DNA of 52,844 bases from Burkholderiales bacterium (GTDB taxonomy: Bacteria; Pseudomonadota; Gammaproteobacteria; Burkholderiales; JAEUOS01), in assembly GCA_947473125.1 (NCBI GenBank), contig CANJDH010000022.1, forward strand, positions 1 to 52,844, read 5' to 3'. The position numbers were made by a program, and so were the translations under genes. The notes beneath the pieces were generated by a model. That model did not search any database. It worked only from the letters and a program-made list of their open reading frames with translations, and was not told the DNA's origin. Shown here piece after piece: positions 1 through 7,975 of the stretch (the first letter of the stretch is position 1; every line of letters starts with the position of its first letter).

Positions 1-21
1 GATCGGGGGGTTGAGCGACAT
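1..21 (-). CDS. Possible 5' end of the next gene of the leftward lipid operon (partial)
   Basis: An ATG on the minus strand at 21-19 opens a frame (MSLNPPI) that runs off the left edge, 11 bp after the stop of the DUF3833 lipoprotein gene. Only seven codons are visible, so no family can be assigned from sequence. Related clusters in other proteobacteria often carry a short-chain dehydrogenase at this place, which is an inference from context only. No good Shine-Dalgarno sequence is visible. Confidence 0.25.
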
Positions 22-32
22 CGCGTACTGGC

Positions 33-569
33 TCAGGGACGCTTGGTGAACGACAACGTGACCTCACCGAGGGTGAAGCCGAACTTGCTCATGTGCGCAC
101 GGTTGAGCATGACCTTGTCGTCCATCTGGAACATCCAGTCGTCAAAATTGACCTCCACCACTTTACCGTCAACCGGCAGCTTCAGGACGTATTTCCAGTT
201 GAGGGCGTTGCCGCTGGCCACGCCCTGCGCTTTACCCAAGACATCGGCCGCGGTGCCGACATAGCGCCCGCCCCCCAGTTTATTGATGGTCCAGATGCGT
301 TTCTCTTTGGTGCCGTCGGAGTAGGTAAAGTCTTCGTCGAGCGTGCCGGTGTCGCCGACCCAGGTGCAGCGCATCACCACCGTGAAGCGTTTGATCACCT
401 TGCCGGAGCGATCCTGGAACATGCCCCAGGCATCGAGGGTGCCGTTGAAATACTGGTCGAGCGCCAATGCCGGTTTCTCGGTCTGGTAGGCATCGGGAGT
501 GATGCTGGAGCAGGCGGAGAGCAGTACGGCGGTGAAAAGCACCAGTACCTTCTTGACGAATCGGTTCAT
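33..569 (-). CDS. DUF3833 family lipoprotein
   Basis: This is a 178-residue protein with a lipoprotein signal peptide: basic start, hydrophobic stretch, and an LLSAC lipobox with the acylated Cys at position 20. Ser at +2 suggests outer-membrane sorting. The mature part, rich in Trp and Asp/Gly (DAWGMFQDRSG, then DGTKEKRIW), matches DUF3833. The biochemical role of that family is unknown. It is the distal visible gene of the leftward cluster containing a CFA-synthase-type enzyme, DUF1365 and an FAD oxidoreductase, 9 bp after the MFS gene. Proteins of this type co-occur with that gene set, which suggests an envelope role linked to modified lipids. The family call is fairly secure and the function is inferred. 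Confidence 0.8.
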   Translation of the reverse strand: MNRFVKKVLVLFTAVLLSACSSITPDAYQTEKPALALDQYFNGTLDAWGMFQDRSGKVIKRFTVVMRCTWVGDTGTLDEDFTYSDGTKEKRIWTINKLGGGRYVGTAADVLGKAQGVASGNALNWKYVLKLPVDGKVVEVNFDDWMFQMDDKVMLNRAHMSKFGFTLGEVTLSFTKRP

Positions 570-578
570 GCTATTTCC

Positions 579-1859
579 TTAGCGGTCGAAATCGGATTTG
601 AACAACAGCCCTGCGGCGCACAGCTTGAGCGCGCAGGGCACCAGGCAATAGGCAAACGCCAGCGCACCGGCCGACCCTGCGACCGCGCCGGCGCCCATCC
701 CCGGCTGATACCCGGCCCACGCGAGAGCCGGCAACACCAGACCTGCGGCGAGCGCAAGGTTGAGTTTGGTGACCAGGTTCCAGACGCCGAAGTACCTGCC
801 CTCGCCGCCCCCGGCCTGGTCACGCTCGATGACGTCGGCGAGCATCGACGGCGGCAATGCGAGGTCTGCCCCGAGCGCCACGCCGGAGGCCAGGCAGATT
901 ACGGTGAAGGCTGTGTCATCGCCGGGCCCCAGCCAGAATGCCCAGCCAAACGCCGCAATCGCCAGTGCCATGGCGCACAGCCAGGCGACGCGCTTGCCGA
1001 TGTGGCGTGACGCCCTCACCCAGAGCGGTAGCGCACACGCGGCAGCCACAAAATAAAGGGCCAGGAAGCGCCCGCTAGCCGCTTCCGCCTGCAACACGTC
1101 GGCAACGAAAAACAGGAACAGCGTCGCCGGAATGCTCGATGCAATGCCGTTGAGGGCAAACACCAGCAGCAGGCGCCGCATGCGCGGACTCGCCAGTGTG
1201 GCGCGCAGACCGGCTGAAGAATGGCTGCTGGAGCGGCTCTCCGGTGGTTCCCCGGATGGAGTGAACCACAGCGTGACGACCGCAGCTGCCGCCAGGATGC
1301 CGAGAAACCAGAGGCTCGCAGGCGGCAGGCCGCCCTCCACGGTCGGCACCACCCCGGGTGCGGTAGCCGATACCAGTGCCTGCGGCAACAGCGAGGCCAG
1401 CACCACGCCCACCAGCCCCAGACCTTCGCGGCTGGCGCTGACCAGCGTGCGTTCATGGGAGTCGTGCGCGATACGCGCGCCCCATGCCTGGTAAGCGATG
1501 TTGGCCGCAGAGAACCCAAGATACACCACTGCCAAACACGCGCACAGCCACAGGCTGAGCCAGGCGCCGGCCTGCGCCGGCGGATGAAACAGCGCGGCCA
1601 TGCCAAGGCCGAGCGGGATCAGGAACAGCGCAATGAAGCGCTTGCGGTTGCGTACGCGATCCGACCACGCGCCAAGCAAGGGGTCGATGAAGGCATCGGC
1701 CAGACGTGCAGCCAGCAAAATCGCTCCCGCAGCCGCCAGCGACAGGCCCAGCCCCGCATAAAATTTTGGTGCGTAGACATACACCGGCAGCGCCGCAAAC
1801 GCCAGCGGTAAGCCGAGCATGCCGTAGGCGAATATCTGGGTGCGCGTCAGCGCGGTCAC
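579..1859 (-). CDS. MFS transporter of the GPH (glycoside-pentoside-hexuronide:cation symporter) type
   Basis: This is a 426-residue polytopic membrane protein with about twelve hydrophobic segments. It has GPH/MelB-like motifs after helix 2 (AARLADAFIDPLLGAWSDR) and a charged loop with an RNRKRF stretch. The chosen start is GTG at 1859, because it overlaps the TGA of the upstream gene (GTGA) and the preceding frame has no transporter features. The substrate cannot be told from sequence. Its position between a chalcone-isomerase-like gene and DUF3833, downstream of a CFA-type methyltransferase, argues for a lipid-related cargo rather than a sugar. In Rhodobacter sphaeroides a GPH-family gene also sits beside DUF1365 and FAD-oxidoreductase genes in the singlet-oxygen regulon (established knowledge). 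The function here is inferred. Confidence 0.8.
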   Translation of the reverse strand: MTALTRTQIFAYGMLGLPLAFAALPVYVYAPKFYAGLGLSLAAAGAILLAARLADAFIDPLLGAWSDRVRNRKRFIALFLIPLGLGMAALFHPPAQAGAWLSLWLCACLAVVYLGFSAANIAYQAWGARIAHDSHERTLVSASREGLGLVGVVLASLLPQALVSATAPGVVPTVEGGLPPASLWFLGILAAAAVVTLWFTPSGEPPESRSSSHSSAGLRATLASPRMRRLLLVFALNGIASSIPATLFLFFVADVLQAEAASGRFLALYFVAAACALPLWVRASRHIGKRVAWLCAMALAIAAFGWAFWLGPGDDTAFTVICLASGVALGADLALPPSMLADVIERDQAGGGEGRYFGVWNLVTKLNLALAAGLVLPALAWAGYQPGMGAGAVAGSAGALAFAYCLVPCALKLCAAGLLFKSDFDR

Positions 1860-2404
1860 TTGTCGAGGCCGAGCAGCTTCTTGCGAAATGCCGGGGCACT
1901 GGTACGGGCATCGAGCCAGATCGCGAAAAACGCGCGCGCCAGTTTTGCGTCGGTGATCTCGCCGGCCGGCCGGCCGTTGTGAAAGAACACTGCCCTGGCA
2001 CCGGCCCACACGCCGGTGATGCGATCATTCTCGCGCACATCGGGAAAAATTTTTGTTAGCAACGGCAGCCAGGCACTGCGCTCGGCCTCGCTGCCGACCC
2101 CCAACCCGGCGATCTCGTCAATGCTGCGCTCGGCAATCTTCAAGCCCTTGAGGTCGCGCGCGTAGGTCAGCTCCAGTGCGAACGGCTGATCGGCAACCAC
2201 CCGCCCTTCGGGCGCGAACAGCATGCCGTCATAGACGTGAAAGCCAAAATAGGTGAAACGCCCCTGGCCGACCAATGCTGCCTTGGGCACGAGATCACGA
2301 ATGTGCGTGCCCGGTTCGGCCGCCAGAACCGAATTGGCTCCGCCCATGCCTGCCAGCAGACCAAGGCTGGCTGCGAAATGACGCAGCAACGTGGTTGGGC
2401 GCAT
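1856..2404 (-). CDS. Chalcone isomerase-like periplasmic protein
   Basis: This 182-residue protein has an N-terminal Sec signal peptide ending near SVLA|AEP. The mature sequence (GRFTYFGFHVYDGMLF, then LELTYARDLKG and a C-terminal LARAFFAIWLD) is typical of bacterial chalcone-isomerase-like proteins (Chalcone_3 type). In bacteria these are not flavonoid enzymes, and a fatty-acid-binding or envelope role has been proposed. The ATG at 2404 is preferred: it lies 7 bp after the CFA-synthase stop and gives a clean signal peptide, whereas the frame can be extended only to a TTG at 2431 inside the upstream gene. The stop overlaps the GTG of the MFS gene, so the two are translationally coupled. Confidence 0.8.
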   Translation of the reverse strand: MRPTTLLRHFAASLGLLAGMGGANSVLAAEPGTHIRDLVPKAALVGQGRFTYFGFHVYDGMLFAPEGRVVADQPFALELTYARDLKGLKIAERSIDEIAGLGVGSEAERSAWLPLLTKIFPDVRENDRITGVWAGARAVFFHNGRPAGEITDAKLARAFFAIWLDARTSAPAFRKKLLGLDK

Positions 2405-2411
2405 CGGGCGG

Positions 2412-3644
2412 TCAGGCGTGTTCGAGGTCAAACTGGATCACGTCAGTCGAGCCGGCGTTGAACGCGCCTTCGCAATAGCCGAGGTAAAACTCCCACAGGC
2501 GCACGAAGCGCTGGTCAAAGCCCTGCTCCCGGACTTGCGGCAACACCGTCATGAAACTGGCACGCCAGCGCTTGAGGGTCTCGGCATAATCGTGGCCAAA
2601 GCGCACACCCTCGGCTGCCTTCAGGCCGGCTGTTGCGGCGCGCGCGCGAAATTCGGTCGGGGAAGGCAGCATGCCGCCCGGGAAAATGTATTGCTGGATG
2701 AAGTCGGTGCTGGTGCGATAGCGCGCAAACAGCGCTTCGTCAATCGTGATCGATTGCACCACCGCGCGGCCGCCCGGCTTCAGGTTGCGTTTGACCGCGG
2801 CGAAATAAGTATCCCAGTATTGTTCACCGACTGCCTCGAACATTTCGATCGAGACAATGTGGTCGAACTGGCCGGCAAGGTCGCGGTAGTCGGTCAGGCG
2901 CAGGTCGGCATTGGCGGCCAAACCGGCGCGCTCCAGTCGCGATTGCGCCCACGCGAGCTGCTCGGAAGACAGGGTGAGCCCGGTCAGGTGCACGCCGAAA
3001 TCCCGGATCGCCACTTCGGCAAAACCGCCCCAGCCGCAGCCGATTTCGAGGATGCGATCGCCCGGCCGCGCCTGCAGCACCTCGAGGATGCGCCGGTACT
3101 TGGCATGCTGCGCCTGTTCCATTGGTTGCGCCGGATTGCCTGCAAACAGCGCGCTTGAGTAGGTCATCGACGGATCCAGCCACAACTTGTAAAAATCGTT
3201 GCCCAGGTCGTAGTGCGCTTCGATGTTTTTTTTGGCTTGCGCTTTTGTGTTGGCGTTGAACAGGTGGCGCAGGCGGTAGGCAAGGTTGCCGAACCAGGAG
3301 CCGTAGATCGCGGTTTCCATAGCGCTGCGGTTGCGACAAAACAGCGCAATCAACCCCGGCAGGTCGTCGCACTGCCAGCGTCCCTCCATCCATGTTTCAG
3401 CAAAGCCGATGTCGCCGCTCTTGAGGCAGCGCTTGAGAACGTCCCAATCCTGCAGGGTGATGCGCACCGCGTGGCCGTGGGCGTCGTGGCCGAAGGTTTC
3501 GCTAAAACCGTCCGGGCCTTCGACGATCAGCATGCCGTGCTGCAGGCGCTGCAGGAAGCCGAAGATGGCGCGCACCGCATACGGCGGGCGCGGGGCGTAG
3601 CGGGCGGGTGATGAAGTGGCGGTGGCGACAGTGCGAGTATTCAT
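2412..3644 (-). CDS. cfa: Cyclopropane-fatty-acyl-phospholipid synthase family methyltransferase
   Basis: This 410-residue SAM-dependent enzyme modifies unsaturated acyl chains of membrane phospholipids by methylene or methyl transfer. The N-terminal lipid-binding part (about 20-130) is followed by the family signature HYDLGNDFYKLWLD near 144-157. The SAM-binding motif ILEIGCGWGG is at about 198-207, and the usual C-terminus has the FYLGYCEGAF element. Length fits the Cfa family (about 380-420). It lies in an operon with DUF1365 and an FAD oxidoreductase. The same trio is linked in Rhodobacter to singlet-oxygen-induced unusual fatty acids, including furan fatty acids, so the product could be a methylated or furan fatty acid rather than plain cyclopropane. 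Which product is made cannot be read from sequence. Confidence 0.92.
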   Translation of the reverse strand: MNTRTVATATSSPARYAPRPPYAVRAIFGFLQRLQHGMLIVEGPDGFSETFGHDAHGHAVRITLQDWDVLKRCLKSGDIGFAETWMEGRWQCDDLPGLIALFCRNRSAMETAIYGSWFGNLAYRLRHLFNANTKAQAKKNIEAHYDLGNDFYKLWLDPSMTYSSALFAGNPAQPMEQAQHAKYRRILEVLQARPGDRILEIGCGWGGFAEVAIRDFGVHLTGLTLSSEQLAWAQSRLERAGLAANADLRLTDYRDLAGQFDHIVSIEMFEAVGEQYWDTYFAAVKRNLKPGGRAVVQSITIDEALFARYRTSTDFIQQYIFPGGMLPSPTEFRARAATAGLKAAEGVRFGHDYAETLKRWRASFMTVLPQVREQGFDQRFVRLWEFYLGYCEGAFNAGSTDVIQFDLEHA

Positions 3645-3659
3645 GGAGTGTTCAGTTGG

Positions 3660-4448
3660 TCAGCGGGTAACGAATCGTGAAGGAGGCACCGGCTTGCGGT
3701 GGAACGGCACGTGTTTGAGCCAGAGGCGCAGCGCCTGCCAGTGAATCCGGGCGACGACGCCGAAGGTCATCATCGGGTACCGCACAAACGCCGCTAGCAG
3801 GGCTGTGGCCGCAAAGGGCCGCGCGGCACCACTGATGCTGGTGAGAATCAGGTCGCCGACGGTATCGTGATAGTCGATCCGTGCCACGTTGCGGCAGGCG
3901 GCGGAAGCGCTTTGCGTGCGCGCCTCGAGGAAACGAAATCGATAGCCGCCTTCGACCGTGCAGAACGGCGAGACATGGAATACCTTGCGTACCGCGAGCA
4001 GCTGGCCGTTGCGGATCACCGCTTCCCCCCCGGCCTGTGGCGGCGCTTCGAGCAGATAGCAATGGCGCTCGCCGAAGGTATTGTTCACTTGCGTGACGAT
4101 GGCGCGCAGGCGGCCGTCGGCGCGATGGCAGAAAAAGAAGCTCACGGGATTGAACACATAGCCGAGCACGCGCGGAAAGCATTGCAGCCAGATCTCGCCA
4201 TCGGCGTCGCTGACGCCTTCGCGCACCAGCAGTTCGCGCGCCCACGTCAGAACGTCCCCCGTCCCGTCGCCATGGTCGGCGTGGTGAAACGACAGCAGGT
4301 TGAAGCGATCCACCGCAAACACGGCGTTCGACAGTTCCGCCACCCGCTGTAGCGGGAATTTGAGGAAGAACACGCGATAGCGAAATGCATGGACCACCGG
4401 CTTGACGCGCCGGTGCAGCACTTCACCCAGGTAGAGCCAGTCTTTCAT
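3660..4448 (-). CDS. DUF1365 domain-containing protein
   Basis: This 262-residue protein matches DUF1365 over its whole length: N-terminal LYLGEVLHRRVKPVVHAF, central RVLGYVFNPVSFFFCH, then FHVSPFC. The biochemical function is not established, but the family is consistently encoded between a CFA-type methyltransferase and an FAD-dependent oxidoreductase, and is reported as needed for or linked to unusual fatty-acid formation. Here its start codon overlaps the stop of the FAD oxidoreductase gene (ATGA), and the CFA gene follows after 15 bp. This tight coupling supports a shared pathway. The family call is secure and the role is inferred. Confidence 0.88.
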   Translation of the reverse strand: MKDWLYLGEVLHRRVKPVVHAFRYRVFFLKFPLQRVAELSNAVFAVDRFNLLSFHHADHGDGTGDVLTWARELLVREGVSDADGEIWLQCFPRVLGYVFNPVSFFFCHRADGRLRAIVTQVNNTFGERHCYLLEAPPQAGGEAVIRNGQLLAVRKVFHVSPFCTVEGGYRFRFLEARTQSASAACRNVARIDYHDTVGDLILTSISGAARPFAATALLAAFVRYPMMTFGVVARIHWQALRLWLKHVPFHRKPVPPSRFVTR

Positions 4449-5755
4449 GCTGCGGCTTGCAGCGGCGGCGTGCCCTGCGCCACCGGCTGCTGCAGCGCCG
4501 CGGCGACGGCCTCGCCCGATTTGAGGCCGTCTTCATGGAAGCCGTATCCAGTCCAGGCGCCGGCAAACCAGATGCGGTCCGCGCCCTGGATCGCGCCGAG
4601 CCGCTGTTGCGCAGCAATCGCCGCGACATCAAACACCGGGTGGGCGTATTCGATGCGCGCGATCACCTTGGCGGCATCCGGTTCGACGAACGGGTTGAGC
4701 GTCACCATGACCGGGGTGGTGAACGGCAGGGGTTGGAGCTTGTTGATCAGGTAGGTCACCGCGACCTCGCGCGCGTCGAGCGTGCTGGTGCCGCGCGCAA
4801 GGTAGTTCCAGGCGGCCCAGGCGGCGCGGCGTTTCGGCATCAACGCAGTATCGGTGTGCAACCAGGCGGTGTTGGTCTGGTAGCGCACCGACGAAAGGAT
4901 GGAACGCTCGGCCGCCGTCGGCTGCTCGATCAATGCCAGGGACTGGTCCGAGTGGCAGGCCATCACGACCGCATCGAATCGCTCGGTGCCACCGGTGCAT
5001 TCGACCAGCACCCCGACGCTGCTGCGCCGCACGGCCCGAACCGGCGTATTGAGGCGGGCATCATCGAGCTGCGAGGTGAGCCGGCGCACGTACTCGCGCG
5101 CGCCGTTGCGCACCGTGAACCACTGCGGGCGGTTGGTGACCTGCAACAGGCCGTGGTTGTGGCAAAAGCGCGCAAACGTGGCGAACGGATACGCCATCAT
5201 GGTCTCGGTGGGGCAGGACCAGATCGCGCCTGCCATCGGCAGCAGGTACCAGTCGCGGAATGCGGTGCCGTAACGGCCATCCTCAAGGTAGGCGCCAACC
5301 GACACGGTGCTGCTTGGCATACTGGTGATGGCGGCCTCCGTCGCCTCGCGATTGAAGCGCATGATGTCGCGCAGCATTCCCAGAAAGCGCGGGTTGAGCA
5401 GGTTCCCCGGTTGCGCAAACACGCTTGCAAGGCTTGTACCGGCCCATTCGAGCTTGCCGCCGAGACTGACGGAAAACGACATCTCGCTCTTCGCGGTGGG
5501 AACCTCGAGCTGCTCGAACAGGCGGATCAGGTTCGGGTAGGTGCGCTCGTTGAACACCAGGAAGCCGGTATCGACCGGATGGGTGATGCCATCGAGGCTG
5601 ACGTCAACAGTATTGCTGTGCCCGCCGAAATGCGCGCCCGCTTCATACACTGTGATGCGATGGCCGCCCTGCCCGGACAGGGCGTAGGCGCACGACAACC
5701 CGGCGATGCCGCTGCCGATGATCGCAATGCGTTGGGGGGGATGGGGGATGTTCAT
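4445..5755 (-). CDS. FAD-dependent oxidoreductase (amine-oxidase fold) of the DUF1365/CFA cluster
   Basis: This is a 436-residue flavoprotein. The N-terminal dinucleotide-binding motif IAIIGSGIAGLSCAYAL starts about residue 9, followed by the E-(x)-GGHSNTV segment. A C-terminal FAD motif (IWFAGAWTGYGFHEDG) is typical of the NAD/FAD amine-oxidase superfamily. The ATG at 5755 is used because the Rossmann motif begins nine residues later; the longer frame upstream has no domain sequence. Homologues in this context act as acyl-chain desaturases or dehydrogenases in furan fatty-acid synthesis in alphaproteobacteria (established for the Rhodobacter pathway). The same role here is an inference. It overlaps DUF1365 by 4 bp and is first in the tight operon, 181 bp after folE2. 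Confidence 0.85.
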   Translation of the reverse strand: MNIPHPPQRIAIIGSGIAGLSCAYALSGQGGHRITVYEAGAHFGGHSNTVDVSLDGITHPVDTGFLVFNERTYPNLIRLFEQLEVPTAKSEMSFSVSLGGKLEWAGTSLASVFAQPGNLLNPRFLGMLRDIMRFNREATEAAITSMPSSTVSVGAYLEDGRYGTAFRDWYLLPMAGAIWSCPTETMMAYPFATFARFCHNHGLLQVTNRPQWFTVRNGAREYVRRLTSQLDDARLNTPVRAVRRSSVGVLVECTGGTERFDAVVMACHSDQSLALIEQPTAAERSILSSVRYQTNTAWLHTDTALMPKRRAAWAAWNYLARGTSTLDAREVAVTYLINKLQPLPFTTPVMVTLNPFVEPDAAKVIARIEYAHPVFDVAAIAAQQRLGAIQGADRIWFAGAWTGYGFHEDGLKSGEAVAAALQQPVAQGTPPLQAAA

Positions 5756-5827
5756 GGGCAGGTGAAGGAGACACTGTGGCCGCAGCGACAATCCGCTTTG
5801 GCGGAACACCACACTCGACACAACAGG

Positions 5828-5902
5828 TAAGTCACGGGGAGACGGAACCGAAGGGAAGGAGGGGAGGATCGCCCGGCTCACATCTTTGGTCCCCGTGACT
5901 TA
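5828..5902. repeat. 13-bp perfect inverted repeat between folE2 and the lipid operon
   Basis: TAAGTCACGGGGA at 5828-5840 is repeated as its exact reverse complement at 5890-5902, separated by 49 nt. It lies in the 181-bp gap between the folE2 stop and the FAD oxidoreductase start. It could form a long-loop hairpin in the transcript or be a pair of oppositely oriented protein-binding sites. A small CCCCG/CGGGG dyad (5891-5909) overlaps the right copy. There is no T-run, so a simple terminator is unlikely. Confidence 0.6.
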
Positions 5903-5936
5903 TTCGGGGCAGCATATCGGGTGCGTTTGTTGCAGG

Positions 5937-6758
5937 TCAGGGAGCTCGCTTGTCGAAGTCGATGCGCGCATAGGCCGAGTGGTTGTGGATCGACTCAAAG
6001 TTCTCGGATTCGACCGAAAACGCACCGATGCCGTCTTCGGCCTGCAATTCGAGGGCGATGTCGCGCACCAGGTCCTCGACGAATTTCGGGTTTTCGTAGG
6101 CGCGCTCGGTGACATACTTTTCGTCCGTCCGCTTGAGCAGCCCGTAGAGCTCGCAGGAGGCGGCACGCTCGGCGATGCCCACCAGGCGCTCGATCGAGAT
6201 CGCATCTGCATGCGCTGCGCGGATCAACGCCTTGATGGTGACGTGAGAGCGCTGGTTGTGGGCGCCATAGGCGGAAATTTCCTTCGAGCACGGGCACAGG
6301 CTGGTTACCGGCACCAGCACCTGCAGCCAGTGGTCTGTGGCGCCCTGTACGGCCGTCTTTTCGCGCCGCAGGGTGACGTCGTAGTCCATCAGGCTCTTGA
6401 CGCCGGAGACGGGCGCGGTCTTTTCCATGAAATACGGAAAGCGCATTTCGACGTAACCGGTGTCTGCTTCGAGGCGCACCAGCATGCGTTCAAACATGGT
6501 CGCAAATCCGGCGCTCGACAGATCCCGGCCGTGGTGTTCCAGAATTTCGATGAAGCGCGACATGTGCGTACCCTTCTGGTCCGCCGGCAGGCCTACATAC
6601 ATGTCCACGCTCGCCACCGTCATCAATTCGCCACCATCGGCAGCAACCAACCGGACCGGGTGGCGCACGCTGCGAATGCCGACCCTGCCGATCGCCAGTT
6701 GGCGCGTATCCGGGGTGGCCTGAATGTCGGGAAGCGGGAGGCGCTCTGGTGCATTCAT
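5937..6758 (-). CDS. folE2: GTP cyclohydrolase FolE2 (type IB)
   Basis: This 273-residue enzyme converts GTP to 7,8-dihydroneopterin triphosphate, the first step of folate (and pterin) synthesis. The FolE2 signature [18 protein letters not shown] is near residues 175-195 and carries the catalytic Cys and nearby His. An N-terminal DVG-like strand and the KGTHMSRF motif also fit. Type IB enzymes are unrelated in sequence to FolE and work with metals other than zinc, so they often serve under zinc limitation. Here the gene is divergent from a cobalamin-binding LitR/CarH-type regulator, which points to light control; folE2 is also light-induced in Burkholderia multivorans. No obvious Zur box is visible. 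The start ATG at 6758 has a weak AGGG upstream. Confidence 0.95.
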   Translation of the reverse strand: MNAPERLPLPDIQATPDTRQLAIGRVGIRSVRHPVRLVAADGGELMTVASVDMYVGLPADQKGTHMSRFIEILEHHGRDLSSAGFATMFERMLVRLEADTGYVEMRFPYFMEKTAPVSGVKSLMDYDVTLRREKTAVQGATDHWLQVLVPVTSLCPCSKEISAYGAHNQRSHVTIKALIRAAHADAISIERLVGIAERAASCELYGLLKRTDEKYVTERAYENPKFVEDLVRDIALELQAEDGIGAFSVESENFESIHNHSAYARIDFDKRAP

Positions 6759-6792
6759 TACAATTTGCCCTAGTCAATAATGTATATTTGAG

Positions 6793-6823
6793 ATAATATG
6801 AACCAATAAGTTCATTTTGTCAA
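6793..6823 (-). promoter_or_regulatory. folE2 promoter with 19-bp spacer containing a dyad
   Basis: On the minus strand TTGACA (6823-6818) and TATTAT (6798-6793) are near-consensus -35 and -10 boxes separated by 19 bp. An over-long spacer is the hallmark of MerR-family-controlled promoters. The dyad ATGAAC-N6-GTTCAT (6798-6815) lies in the spacer. Predicted transcription would start about 28 nt before the folE2 ATG. Assignment to the adjacent regulator is inferred from position. Confidence 0.6.
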
Positions 6824-6843
6824 ATAATTGACCTAGACAAAAT
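6814..6843. promoter_or_regulatory. Candidate operator: nested dyads between folE2 and litR
   Basis: ATTTTGTC (6814-6821) and GACAAAAT (6836-6843) form an 8-bp-arm dyad with a 14-nt centre. It encloses a second dyad, GTCAA-N4-TTGAC (6819-6832). The site covers the -35 box of the folE2 promoter and ends just before the litR ribosome-binding site, so a bound regulator could control both genes. This is inferred from sequence symmetry only. Confidence 0.5.
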
Positions 6844-6853
6844 AGGGTATTGT

Positions 6854-7789
6854 ATGAGTGAGTCAGCCTCAACGCTTGAAACGGCTTCCCTGAAGGCCCC
6901 CAATCTGGGCATTGGCGCGGTTGAGCGCGACACCGGCTTGTCCAAGGACACCTTGCGTATCTGGGAGCGGCGCTACCAGTTTCCGGTGCCGGCGCGCGAC
7001 GCATACGGCGAACGCGTCTACCCGCTAGACCAGGTCGACAAACTACGCATCATCAAGCGCCTGATGGACCAGGGCATGCGCCCCGGGAAGATCATGCACC
7101 ACAGCCTTGACGAGTTGCGCGCCATCAAACGCGCCCATCCTGAAGCTGCGCCCACGTCGCCCGAACTGCAGGGTCTGGTTTCCCTGATTCTCGAGCATCG
7201 CGTGGACGAGCTGCGTAGCGCGCTGGCGCAGCAGGTATTGCGCCTCGGACTGGCGCGCTTCGTGATCGACATCGTGGCCCCCCTGAACAACGCGGTCGGT
7301 GAAGCATGGGTCGGCGGCGACCTGGCGATCTTCGAAGAACACCTGTACACCGAGTCGATCAAGGTCGTGTTGCGCAACGCCATCGCTACCGTACCGCGCC
7401 ACACGGGCTCGCCGCGCATCCTGCTCACGACCTTCCCGAAAGAGGAGCACGGCCTTGGACTATTGATGGCCGAAGCAGTTCTGGCCCTCGAAGGCGCCCA
7501 CTGCGTATCACTCGGGGTTGAAACGCCAATCCCGGACATCGTACGCGCGGCGGCCTCACAGCGGGCCGACATCGTGGCGCTGTCTTTCAGCGCCGCGTAC
7601 GCCGCCAATGGCCTGCTGGATGGTCTGGCGGAACTGCGCGCGATGCTGCCACGCAATGTCGAGGTATGGGCGGGCGGTTCGGCCATGGCGCTGGTGCGGC
7701 GCGCACCCGAAAACTTGCGCATCATGCGCGATCTGGACGCAATTCGTGACGCGCTCATGCTGTGGCGCGCCGAGGGCGTCGGCACCTGA
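6854..7789 (+). CDS. litR: MerR-family regulator with cobalamin-binding domain (LitR/CarH-type photoreceptor)
   Basis: This is a 311-residue DNA-binding sensor. A MerR winged-helix HTH spans about 18-90 (TLRIWERRYQFP). A four-helix cap (about 105-180) carries W152-x9-E162-H163, and a Rossmann-type B12 domain (about 187-300) carries E197-x-H199-x-x-G202 and a GG pair at 274-275. In Thermus CarH the equivalent Trp, Glu-His and His cradle adenosylcobalamin, the His of the second motif being the lower axial or light-adduct ligand. These residues are present, so light sensing is likely. AGGG lies 6 nt before the ATG. It is divergent from folE2 with dyads between them and probably autoregulates. 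The exact LitR class is unsure. Confidence 0.88.
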   Translation: MSESASTLETASLKAPNLGIGAVERDTGLSKDTLRIWERRYQFPVPARDAYGERVYPLDQVDKLRIIKRLMDQGMRPGKIMHHSLDELRAIKRAHPEAAPTSPELQGLVSLILEHRVDELRSALAQQVLRLGLARFVIDIVAPLNNAVGEAWVGGDLAIFEEHLYTESIKVVLRNAIATVPRHTGSPRILLTTFPKEEHGLGLLMAEAVLALEGAHCVSLGVETPIPDIVRAAASQRADIVALSFSAAYAANGLLDGLAELRAMLPRNVEVWAGGSAMALVRRAPENLRIMRDLDAIRDALMLWRAEGVGT

Positions 7790-7975
7790 ACAACAGTGTA
7801 CGACCGGATGCGCGCGGCTCGCACGCCCCAGCACACCGTCTGAAGAAAATGGTTATCTGGCTGTCACGCGAACTTCGTATGATGCACCGAGTCACAGAGC
7901 TGAACGCCGTCTATTGGCACATTGATTAGTTGGTCAGGTAGTCGACAGGGTGAAGCCACTCAAAGGAGCAACGCC

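Noticed and set aside
6759-6853. Zur box for folE2
   Set aside because: The region is AT-rich and has dyads, but none with the usual Zur pattern.
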